DNA of 40,228 bases, from NCBI GenBank assembly GCA_937885015.1, contig CALAAS010000007.1, positions 1 through 40,228 of the forward strand, read 5' to 3'. The position numbers were made by a program, and so were the translations under genes. Source of the DNA: an uncultured Clostridium sp. (GTDB taxonomy: Bacteria > Bacillota > Clostridia > Lachnospirales > Lachnospiraceae). Within the stretch, counting starts at the first letter, position 1. Each line of letters starts with the position of its first letter. The notes beneath the pieces were generated by a model. That model was given only the letters and a program-made list of their open reading frames with translations, was not told the DNA's origin and ran no database searches. Positions 31,029-38,568 of this stretch are shown in pieces.

Positions 31029-33197
31029 ATGAACAAGCGAATTCGAATGATTGCGGCGGGTCTGTTTACGGCCTGTGCTCTTTCTCTGGCGGCACCGGGA
31101 GGCAGACTTTGCGCCTACGCAGCCAGTGCAAAAATTGCATTTTCTGATCCCAGTGCTACCGTGGGTCAGGAATTTCAGGTAAATGTTAAAATTACTTCTA
31201 CGGATGGGAATCTGGGGGCATCTGATCTGATGCTTTCCTATGATCCGGCCACCATAGAGTTTGTGGGCGGAAATAATGCCAGCGGCGGTGCAGGTTCGGT
31301 CCGACTGGTGGGAACCATGGACTCCAGTGCTACGAAGGAATTTTCTTACACATTGAAATTTAAAGCTATTCAGGCAGGCGATACCTCCATTTCAGTGGGA
31401 AATTATGAAATATACGACGTGGATGCCCAGGCAGTTACAGTGTCAAAAGTGGGATCATCGGCAGTTAAGGTCAAGGCGCCGGCCACATATTCCAGCGAGG
31501 CAGGACTTTCATCTCTGAAGATTTCTCCGGGACAGCTTTCTCCGGCCTTTTCTCCGGATGTGACATCCTATACCGTACAGGTGGGGGCAGATGTGGATAA
31601 GCTGGCCGTCAGCGCCACTGCGAAGGATGGAAAGGCCAAGGTGCGGGTAAACGGGGATTCCGGTTTGAAAACGGGATCCAATTCTGTGACCTGCAAGGTT
31701 ACAGCGGAAGACGGACAAACGACGAAAACCTACACGATCACGGTCAATAAGCTGGAGTCGGTGGAGGTTCCTTCTGAGGCTGCTTCGGAAGCGGAGACGG
31801 GCGCGGCTGTTTTGGGATCTCAGACCGTCGAACTGGACGGTGTCACTTATACAGTGGCTTCCTCTTTTGACCCGGCCGCGCTTCCACAGGGATATACCCA
31901 ATCATCGTGCACCTATGGTGAGAGCGAAATCATGTGCGGAACCGGAAATGATTTGACGCTGATTTATCTGCAGAGCAGTGAGGGAACCGGGGACTTCTTT
32001 ATTTATGTGCCGGAATCTGGCGCTTTATCACCGTATGTGACCATTGACGTGACGGCAAAATCCGTATTGGTGCTGCCGCCGGATGAGAGCGTAGCGGTTC
32101 CGGAGGGGTTTGTTTCAACCATGATTCAGCTGAATGGCAATTATAAAGTGCAGGGCTGGGTATGGCAGAGCGATGAAGAGCAGAAATATTGTGTCGTTTA
32201 TGGTATGAATGAAAATGGTGAAAAGGGACTTTACCGGTATGATATTGGCGAAAAGACCTTTCAGCGCTACTTTGAAGATCCAGCGCTGGAAAGTCACTAT
32301 GATGATGCCCAGGTGGAGGAACTGGTCAATACATATAATGAACTGTGTAAGGCATACAATATCCGGATGATAATTATCATCGCCCTGGGCGTTGCCTGCC
32401 TCCTTCTCCTGTTTCTGGTAGTCAATCTGCTGATTCGGAAGAAGGAGCAGAAGGAGGACTGGATGACTGCGGGAAACCGGGAGGTACGCTCACCGGAGCG
32501 GCGGCGCGCGGAAGGGCAGGCGGCGACGCAGACTGCCGCTGCCAGAGTGGACAGACAGGAAACATCCCGCCGAGGCCGACAGGAAACAACCGGTTTGGAT
32601 AGACGTCAGGAAGGCCGGGAGCGCATGCCGGAGAGCGGTTATCGCGATACAGGAAGCCGGGAGCGCATGCCGGAGAGCGGTTATCGCGATACAGGAAGCC
32701 GGGAGCGCATGCCGGAGAGCGGTTATCGCGATGCGAGAAATCGGGAGCGCATGCCGGAGAACGGTTATCGCGATGCGAGAAGTCGGGAGCGCGTACAGGA
32801 AGAGGCATATCGGGAGACCAGACGCAGATCTCCTGAGCGTGCACAGAGCTATGACCGGAATTATGGTGAATATGACGAAATGCGCGGTAAATCGGAAAGA
32901 GCACAGGCGCGGTATGATGCAGCAGGACGCCGTATCCGGGAGAGCGCGGGAGATTTATACCATGCGGCTTCTGAACGGGATCGCCGTTCCAGGTATGATG
33001 CCGGTATGGAAGAGGTAATTCTTCAGAGAGAAAAAGAACGGGCGAAACGGGCCAGAGAAGCCAGAGAGCGTCTGGAGCGGGAACGCCGGGAGGATGAACG
33101 CCGCCGCGCAGCAAGACGTGAACTGGAATATGGGGAAAGCAGGAAGAGTACCATAGAGGACGATTTTGATGATTTTGAGATGATTGATCTGAATTAA
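31029..33197 (+). CDS. Membrane-anchored cohesin and cadherin-like domain protein with Arg-rich cytoplasmic tail
   Basis: A 722-residue protein. A signal peptide (residues 1-32) is followed by a cohesin-like domain (about 33-150) with AKIAFSDPSATVGQEFQVNV, LSYDPATIEFVGG and the closing IEX-like AVKVKAP. A cadherin-like beta-sandwich (about 158-242, AGLSSLKISPGQLSPAFSP) comes next, and it resembles the one in the preceding gene. A mixed domain (about 262-430) that I do not recognise precedes a single membrane helix (447-469). The cytoplasmic tail of about 250 residues is rich in Arg, Glu and Tyr and holds five 14-residue repeats (RERMPESGYRDTGS type, 530-599) and a charged helix near the end. 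It could anchor the dockerin-bearing hydrolase to the membrane. AGGAG precedes the ATG. Confidence 0.82.
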   Translation: MNKRIRMIAAGLFTACALSLAAPGGRLCAYAASAKIAFSDPSATVGQEFQVNVKITSTDGNLGASDLMLSYDPATIEFVGGNNASGGAGSVRLVGTMDSSATKEFSYTLKFKAIQAGDTSISVGNYEIYDVDAQAVTVSKVGSSAVKVKAPATYSSEAGLSSLKISPGQLSPAFSPDVTSYTVQVGADVDKLAVSATAKDGKAKVRVNGDSGLKTGSNSVTCKVTAEDGQTTKTYTITVNKLESVEVPSEAASEAETGAAVLGSQTVELDGVTYTVASSFDPAALPQGYTQSSCTYGESEIMCGTGNDLTLIYLQSSEGTGDFFIYVPESGALSPYVTIDVTAKSVLVLPPDESVAVPEGFVSTMIQLNGNYKVQGWVWQSDEEQKYCVVYGMNENGEKGLYRYDIGEKTFQRYFEDPALESHYDDAQVEELVNTYNELCKAYNIRMIIIIALGVACLLLLFLVVNLLIRKKEQKEDWMTAGNREVRSPERRRAEGQAATQTAAARVDRQETSRRGRQETTGLDRRQEGRERMPESGYRDTGSRERMPESGYRDTGSRERMPESGYRDARNRERMPENGYRDARSRERVQEEAYRETRRRSPERAQSYDRNYGEYDEMRGKSERAQARYDAAGRRIRESAGDLYHAASERDRRSRYDAGMEEVILQREKERAKRAREARERLERERREDERRRAARRELEYGESRKSTIEDDFDDFEMIDLN
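32616..32825 (+). repeat. Five 42-bp tandem repeats in the cohesin protein tail
   Basis: Copies start at 32616, 32658, 32700, 32742 and 32784. The first two are identical, the third and fourth differ at a few bases, and the fifth is diverged. Each encodes 14 residues, so copy-number change keeps the reading frame. Confidence 0.95.
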
Positions 33198-33244
33198 ACA
33201 GAACGGACTGAAGGTACAGACAGGAATATATTTCAAAAAGCACA

Positions 33245-33299
33245 GAAGAGTACGCAGGTAACGGCGCGGGAGGGCGCAGCCGGCCTGCGTGTTCTTTTT
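33245..33299 (+). terminator. Intrinsic terminator of the dockerin-cohesin operon
   Basis: ACGCAGG (33252-33258) pairs with CCTGCGT (33284-33290), extended by partial pairing of flanking AAGAG and GTTCTT. A GC-rich inner part can also fold, and TTCTTTTTC follows. Confidence 0.75.
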
Positions 33300-33336
33300 C
33301 TGTTGCCTGGACTGTCAGCGGAAGAGAGTGTGTGTA

Positions 33337-33374
33337 TTGACGAAACGGCTCTTTTGTTATACAATTCATATAAC
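33337..33374 (+). promoter_or_regulatory. Promoter and probable GntR operator of the clp operon
   Basis: TTGACG (33337-33342), 17 bp, TACAAT (33360-33365). The inverted repeat GTTATA-N7-TATAAC at 33356-33374 overlaps the -10, an ideal place for repression by the GntR-type protein encoded 13 bp downstream. I see no CtsR box (direct GGTCAAA-type repeats) or CIRCE element in 33198-33386. Confidence 0.6.
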
Positions 33375-33386
33375 AAAGGATGAAAG

Positions 33387-33767
33387 ATGGTGAAATGGAT
33401 GGTAGAGATCGATTTTAACAGTGATGAGGCGCTGTATATACAGCTCAGGAATCAGATCATTATTGGAATAGCGACGGATCGTCTCCGGGAGGGAGATACA
33501 CTGCCTTCGGTCCGCCAGCTGGCCGACATTATCGGGATTAACATGCATACCGTCAATAAGGCATATTCTGTACTAAAGCAGGAAGGATTTGTCAGACTGG
33601 ACCGACGTCGCGGCGCGGTGATTGCCCTGGATACCGATAAGATGCAGGCGTTGGAGGAGATGCGGCGCGATTTGGGAGTCATTCTGGCCCGGGGGATCTG
33701 TAAGCGGGTGAGCCGGGAGGAGGTTCATTCGCTGGTGGACTCCATCTTTGATGCTTTTTCCCGCTGA
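33387..33767 (+). CDS. GntR family (YtrA-like) transcriptional regulator in the ctsR position
   Basis: A 126-residue regulator. The N-terminal winged helix (residues about 5-72) begins EIDFNSDEALYIQLRNQI, typical of GntR proteins, with LPSVRQLADIIGINMHTVNK as the helix-turn-helix and GFVRLDRRRGAVI as the wing. The C-terminal part is only about 50 helical residues, as in the small YtrA subfamily that lacks a large ligand domain. It is the first gene of the mcsA-mcsB-clpC run, the slot held by ctsR in Bacillus. CtsR itself has a different fold order and is not seen. It may repress the operon through the inverted repeat over the -10. What it senses is unknown. Confidence 0.88.
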   Translation: MVKWMVEIDFNSDEALYIQLRNQIIIGIATDRLREGDTLPSVRQLADIIGINMHTVNKAYSVLKQEGFVRLDRRRGAVIALDTDKMQALEEMRRDLGVILARGICKRVSREEVHSLVDSIFDAFSR

Positions 33768-33789
33768 TGGGAGAATGGAGGATAAGGCA

Positions 33790-34356
33790 ATGTTATGTGA
33801 GAAATGCGGGATTCGGGAAGCGAATATAAAATATACGGAAGTATACGGGGGCGTGAAGACGGAACACAATCTGTGTGCCCAGTGTGCCAGGGAGATGGAT
33901 TTGGGAGCGTATTCTGCTCTCTTTGAGGGGGAGTTCCCTCTTGGAAAGCTTCTATCGGGACTTCTGGGCCTGACGGAAAATTCCGCCAGCCAGCCCCGTG
34001 CAGAAGAGGTGGTCTGTCCCACCTGTCATATGACCTATGAGGAGTTTATTTCCGGAAGTTGCTTTGGATGCGCGGACTGCTACCATGTATTCGATCCTCT
34101 TTTGGGGGAGCGGATTAAAAAGCTGCAGGAAAATGCCGCCCATACAGGCAAGCAGCCCAGGATGCGGCCAGAGAGCCGGGCAAAAGCAGCGGTTTCCAGC
34201 TGCGGTGAACTGGAACTTACGAAGGAAGAACAGATCTGTCAGCTGGAGAGGCGCCTGAAGGCAGCACTCCAGGAGGAAAATTATGAGGAGGCAGTTCTTT
34301 GCCGTGACCAGATCCGAAGCTTAAAAGGAGAAAGAAAACATGATGAGATGGTTTGA
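33790..34356 (+). CDS. mcsA: McsA-like zinc-finger and UVR-domain protein
   Basis: A 188-residue protein. It has two zinc-binding clusters: CEKC...CAQC (residues 3-34) and CPTC...CFGCADC (about 76-100). A C-terminal UVR motif (EEQICQLERRLKAALQEENY and EAVLCRDQIRSL) follows, as in UvrB/UvrC and ClpC. In B. subtilis McsA activates the arginine kinase McsB and helps deliver it to ClpC. The start at 33790 has GGAGG 8 nt upstream; upstream in-frame ATGs overlap the preceding regulator and lack a site. It overlaps mcsB by 17 nt. McsA is intact here, although its partner looks catalytically degenerate. Confidence 0.92.
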   Translation: MLCEKCGIREANIKYTEVYGGVKTEHNLCAQCAREMDLGAYSALFEGEFPLGKLLSGLLGLTENSASQPRAEEVVCPTCHMTYEEFISGSCFGCADCYHVFDPLLGERIKKLQENAAHTGKQPRMRPESRAKAAVSSCGELELTKEEQICQLERRLKAALQEENYEEAVLCRDQIRSLKGERKHDEMV

Positions 34357-35377
34357 GGAAGTGGACAATGATCCGGGCGGCGTATTATTTTGCCGGGTTC
34401 GCCTTTCCAGAAACTGGGACGAATATAAATTCCCGTCCCGGCTTGAGAGGGAGGAGGCGAAGATGATGGTACATCGCCTGAAGGAGGCGTTCCGGGATCT
34501 TCCGGAGCGGGACGGACGGGATTTTACGTACCAGGATCTGGAAAATATGGAGAGTTTGGATCGGAGTGCTTACCGGGAGCGGAGAATTTTAAGCCGCGCT
34601 CTGATGGAAAAAAAGACGCCGGGCGGTTTGCTCTGTTCGGAGGATGAACGTCTCAGCATGGTATTAAACGGGGATGATCACATCCGTCTGCAGGTTTTGT
34701 CACCGGGGCTTTCCCTGGAAACCTGTTATGAGGAAGCAGACAGGGCGGATGATTATATCAATGAAAAGATTTCCTATGCGTTCAGCAGCAAATATGGGTA
34801 TCTGACTTCCTATCCAACCAATGTGGGGACGGGAATGAAGGCCTCGGCGGTCGTGCACCTGCCGTCGTTGGCCACAAGTCAGAAATTTCAGGAGCTGATC
34901 AGTGATATGGGCCGTTTCGGCACAACGGTCCGCGGTCTTTACGGGCGCGGAGGTGAAAATTTTGGGGATCTTTATGAGGTTTTCAACCAAAAGACGCTGG
35001 GTGTTACGGAACAGGAGATTATGGAACTGGTATCCAATGTGGCTGGACAGCTGTCAGCCCAGGAACGCCGGATCCGGGAGGCGTCCCTGGAAAAGCATCG
35101 GCTGGTAAGGGAGGATGAGGCATATAAGTCCTACGGTGTGCTTCGGTATGCCAGGCGCCTTTCCATTAAAGAGGCCATGACGTTTCTTTCCCATGTACGG
35201 GCCGGTATTGCGGATGGCCTTCTGAAACCAAAGGAATTTGTCAGTATTTACCGGCTGATGATTGAGATTTTGCCGGCAAACCTGCAGAAGAATGCCAGCC
35301 GGCCGATGAACAAGGAAGAATTGGAGATGGCCAGGGGCCAGTATCTTCGGGAACATCTTCCGGATCTGGCCGGGTAA
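34340..35377 (+). CDS. mcsB: McsB-type phosphagen-kinase homologue with altered active site
   Basis: A 345-residue member of the ATP:guanidino phosphotransferase family in the McsB form. In Bacillus McsB phosphorylates arginine on proteins to mark them for ClpCP. Family landmarks remain: RVRLSRN (20-25), DDHIR (112-116), PTNVGTG (159-165), HLPSL and VRGLYG. Several catalytic positions differ. NEEDH is NGDDH (110-114), so the catalytic Glu is Asp112. The active-site Cys of CPTN is Tyr158. The ATP-binding Arg after GTG is Lys167. The Glu of RG-x-x-GE is Arg203. The frame is open and full length, and overlaps mcsA by 17 nt. It may be inactive as a kinase and act as an adaptor; this is inference. 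Confidence 0.88.
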   Translation: MMRWFEEVDNDPGGVLFCRVRLSRNWDEYKFPSRLEREEAKMMVHRLKEAFRDLPERDGRDFTYQDLENMESLDRSAYRERRILSRALMEKKTPGGLLCSEDERLSMVLNGDDHIRLQVLSPGLSLETCYEEADRADDYINEKISYAFSSKYGYLTSYPTNVGTGMKASAVVHLPSLATSQKFQELISDMGRFGTTVRGLYGRGGENFGDLYEVFNQKTLGVTEQEIMELVSNVAGQLSAQERRIREASLEKHRLVREDEAYKSYGVLRYARRLSIKEAMTFLSHVRAGIADGLLKPKEFVSIYRLMIEILPANLQKNASRPMNKEELEMARGQYLREHLPDLAG

Positions 35378-35474
35378 AGCCTATGGGATGATGTCAGCCA
35401 GATCGGGGGCAGGCCAGTCCGGGACAAAATAACCGGCGGGCCAGACAAGAAGTTTGACAGGAGGAACACGATTT

Positions 35475-37934
35475 ATGATGGATCGTTTTACACAAAAGGC
35501 CAGAGAGGCGATTCGCCTTGCCGTGGAGACGGCACAGGAACTGGAACACGGATACGTGGGAACCGAACATTTGCTTCTTGGCCTGATTCAGGAAGGAAGC
35601 GGTGTGGCGGCAGCGGTGCTGGAACGCCATGAGGTAACAAAAGAGCGTGTTATGGAACTGATGGAGCGGTTGATTGTGCCGGCAGTGCCGACCCAGGTGA
35701 CGGGGCAGCTAGAGTATACGCCGGGCGCCCGTTCCGTTCTCCAGGCAAGTTATGAGGAGGCCGTCTTTTTTAAGGCCCCGCTTATTGGCACAGAGCATCT
35801 GCTTATTGCCATTATCAAAGATGGAAAATCCACGGCATGCCGTCTTCTGACAACACTGAATGTGAATATTCAGAGACTTTATGTGGATCTGATGGGCGCC
35901 ATGGGAGATGATGCGCCGGCCGGAGCGGAGGACCCGGGACGGGTTCGTCGGGAAAAGGGAAATACACCAAATCTTGACAGTTTTAGCAGGGATTTGACAC
36001 AGATGGCCCGGGAGGGAAAGCTGGATCCTGTCATTGGCCGGGAATCCCAGATGCGGAGGATTATCCAGATCCTGAGCCGGAGAACAAAGAATAATCCGTG
36101 TCTCATCGGAGAACCGGGAGTGGGGAAAACGGCGGTGATTGAAGGGCTGGCACAGATGATCGTTGCTGGAAATGTGCCGGAAACCATTGCCAAAAAAAGA
36201 GTGGTAAACCTGGATTTGTCTGGTATGGTAGCCGGATCCAAATATCGCGGAGAGTTTGAGGAAAGAATTAAAAAGGTACTGGCAGAAGTTCGGGAAGATG
36301 GCGAAGTACTGCTTTTTATTGATGAGATTCACACGATCATCGGAGCCGGCGGAGCTGAGGGAGCCATTGACGCCTCCAATATTTTAAAACCTTCGCTGGC
36401 CCGTGGGGAGATTCAGTTAATTGGTGCCACGACGATTGAGGAATACCGGAAGCATATTGAAAAGGATGCGGCGCTGGAACGGAGATTTCAGCCGGTTATG
36501 GTGGACGAGCCGACGGAGGAGGAGTCCATTGACATTTTGAAAGGACTTAAAAGCCGCTATGAAGAACACCATCATGTGACGATTACGGATGCGGCCATTA
36601 CCGCAGCGGTACGTCTGTCTGCCCGCTATATCAATGATCGTTTTCTTCCAGATAAGGCCATTGATCTTCTGGATGAGGCTGCCTCGAAGTTGCGCCTGAC
36701 GGTTTATACGGAGCCGGAAGAGATTAAAAAGCTGGAGGCAGAGATCAAAAAACTGGAAAGCCAGAAGGAGGAGGCCATTCGGGCCGAGGCCTACGAGAAG
36801 GCTGGAGAGCTGAAAAAGAAACAGGAAAAGAAGCAGGAGCGGATTGGAAAAGTCCGGGAAAAATGGCAGAAGGAAAAGACCTCCCGGAAGCTTTCTGTGG
36901 GAGAAAATGAGATCGCAGATGTGGTGTCTGACTGGACAAAGATTCCTGTCCGCAAGTTGGCGCAAGAGGAGTCGGAACGTCTGTTGGCTCTGGAAAAAAC
37001 ACTGCATGGACGGGTTGTGGGCCAGGAAGAAGCCGTATCGGCTGTGGCCAGAGCCATCCGCCGTGGCCGGGTTGGCCTTAAGGATCCGGGGCGGCCCATT
37101 GGTTCCTTTTTATTCCTGGGTCCTACGGGAGTCGGAAAAACGGAGCTTTCCAAAGCGCTTTCCGAAGCCATGTTCGGAACAGAATCCGCCATGATTCGTG
37201 TAGATATGTCGGAGTACATGGAGAAACACAGCGTTTCCAAGATGATCGGCTCTCCTCCAGGATATGTGGGATATGAGGAAGGCGGTCAGCTGAGCGAGAA
37301 GGTTCGGAGAAATCCGTACAGTGTGATTCTCTTTGATGAGATTGAAAAGGCCCATCCGGATGTATTTAATATTCTTTTGCAGATTCTGGATGATGGTCAT
37401 ATCACAGATGCTCAGGGAAGAAAAATTGATTTTAAAAATACAGTTCTGATTATGACCTCCAATGCGGGAGCAGAAAACATTATTTCTCCCAAGCGGCTGG
37501 GTTTCGCTTCCCAGACGGATGCGAAAGCGGACTATTCCTTTATGAAGGACCGTGTGATGGATGAGGTAAAACGGATTTTTAAGCCGGAGTTTTTGAACCG
37601 AATTGATGAGATTATTGTGTTCCACCCGCTTACCCAGGAAAATATCAGAGAGATTGCCGGAATTTTGCTTAGAACCATTGAAAAACGAAGCAGAGCGCAG
37701 TTGGGTATTACATTGGATCTGGAAAAGGAGGCGGTGGAATTTTTGGCGGAAAAAGGCTTTGATCCTAAATATGGAGCCCGTCCGCTGCGCCGCACGATTC
37801 AAAATGAAATCGAAGATCGCCTGTCAGAGGAGCTTCTGGAAGGGCGGATTAAAAAAGGGGATGCAGTACGGATTGGACGGAAAGAGGAGGGGTTGGTTTT
37901 TGACCGCTCAGATTTTGTAAAAAGTGGTTCATAA
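35475..37934 (+). CDS. clpC: ATP-dependent Clp protease ATPase subunit ClpC
   Basis: An 819-residue double-ring AAA+ unfoldase. It has two N-terminal Clp-N repeats (residues 1-145, each with GTEHLL; Glu31 and Glu107 sit where B. subtilis ClpC binds phosphoarginine). The first ATPase domain has Walker A GEPGVGKTAVIEG and Walker B LLFIDEIHTI. A short coiled M domain (about 410-460) contains a UVR-like stretch. The second ATPase domain has GPTGVGKTELSK and ILFDEIEKAHPDVFN. A ClpP-docking loop with LGF lies in KRLGFASQ. It unfolds proteins for ClpP, which is not in the window. The start at 35475 follows AGGAGG; an earlier in-frame ATG-like start at 35454 overlaps that site. All motor residues look intact. 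Confidence 0.96.
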   Translation: MMDRFTQKAREAIRLAVETAQELEHGYVGTEHLLLGLIQEGSGVAAAVLERHEVTKERVMELMERLIVPAVPTQVTGQLEYTPGARSVLQASYEEAVFFKAPLIGTEHLLIAIIKDGKSTACRLLTTLNVNIQRLYVDLMGAMGDDAPAGAEDPGRVRREKGNTPNLDSFSRDLTQMAREGKLDPVIGRESQMRRIIQILSRRTKNNPCLIGEPGVGKTAVIEGLAQMIVAGNVPETIAKKRVVNLDLSGMVAGSKYRGEFEERIKKVLAEVREDGEVLLFIDEIHTIIGAGGAEGAIDASNILKPSLARGEIQLIGATTIEEYRKHIEKDAALERRFQPVMVDEPTEEESIDILKGLKSRYEEHHHVTITDAAITAAVRLSARYINDRFLPDKAIDLLDEAASKLRLTVYTEPEEIKKLEAEIKKLESQKEEAIRAEAYEKAGELKKKQEKKQERIGKVREKWQKEKTSRKLSVGENEIADVVSDWTKIPVRKLAQEESERLLALEKTLHGRVVGQEEAVSAVARAIRRGRVGLKDPGRPIGSFLFLGPTGVGKTELSKALSEAMFGTESAMIRVDMSEYMEKHSVSKMIGSPPGYVGYEEGGQLSEKVRRNPYSVILFDEIEKAHPDVFNILLQILDDGHITDAQGRKIDFKNTVLIMTSNAGAENIISPKRLGFASQTDAKADYSFMKDRVMDEVKRIFKPEFLNRIDEIIVFHPLTQENIREIAGILLRTIEKRSRAQLGITLDLEKEAVEFLAEKGFDPKYGARPLRRTIQNEIEDRLSEELLEGRIKKGDAVRIGRKEEGLVFDRSDFVKSGS

Positions 37935-38011
37935 AGGACTGGTAAAGGAAAATAAACTGTGATAAAATAACGATACCAACGACAGAAGAAATACCAGGAG
38001 GATATAAGAGT

Positions 38012-38425
38012 ATGCCAGTAATCAGTGAATTAATCCGCATGGAAGAAGACGGAACCATCAGTTTTGGCAATTACGAATTGACGGAGAAATCAAAACGGCA
38101 GGATTTTGAGTATCAGGGCGATTTATATAAAGTGAAAACATACCGTGATATTACGAAATTGGAGCGAAACGGACTGTTTGTGTATGAGTCTGTTCCAGGC
38201 ACGGCAGTGGGTCACTTTAAGGTGGAGAATACGGCAGTTACCTTTTCCGTAGAGGGAACCCAGGATGCTCAGCTCACCGTTCAGATGGAGGATGAGCGGG
38301 AGTACGAGGTTTTTGTGGACGGTGTCTCTGTGGGCGGGATGACGACCAATGTCAGCGGAAAGCTGGTGCTGAGCGTTGAACTGAATCCGGGTCAGGAGAC
38401 GAAGATCCGGATTGAGGGTCGATAG
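38012..38425 (+). CDS. Small beta-rich protein of unknown function between clpC and radA
   Basis: A 137-residue acidic protein predicted to be mostly beta strands. It lacks a signal peptide, membrane helix and cysteines. Its N-terminus (MPVISELIRMEEDGTISFGN) looks like a regular repeated strand pattern, and the C-terminal half (VTFSVEGTQDAQLTVQ to LNPGQETKIRIEG) resembles an immunoglobulin-like fold. I do not recognise a functional family. CAGGAGGATA precedes the ATG. It sits 77 nt after clpC and 143 nt before radA, in a place where Bacillus has none, and may have its own promoter. A link to protein quality control is possible but unproven. Confidence 0.7.
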   Translation: MPVISELIRMEEDGTISFGNYELTEKSKRQDFEYQGDLYKVKTYRDITKLERNGLFVYESVPGTAVGHFKVENTAVTFSVEGTQDAQLTVQMEDEREYEVFVDGVSVGGMTTNVSGKLVLSVELNPGQETKIRIEGR

Positions 38426-38568
38426 AAAACAGGAAACGGTAAGATTTTGACAAGGGAGCTGTCCTCTGAGCGGTGAGGAAACCGGCTGAAAAACCGGTGG
38501 ATTTTTCTGCTGAGAGGGGCGGCTCTCTTTTCGGTTCCGGCTCTTTTATAACCGGTGGGAGGTTTGAG

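Noticed and set aside
32616..32825. Regular 42-bp repeats considered as a CRISPR-like array
   Set aside because: The repeats are direct, contiguous, in-frame and without unique spacers or cas genes. They are coding tandem repeats.
33198..33386. CtsR box or CIRCE element for the clp operon
   Set aside because: Direct GGTCAAA-type repeats and the long CIRCE palindrome are not present. Only the GTTATA-N7-TATAAC repeat is seen.
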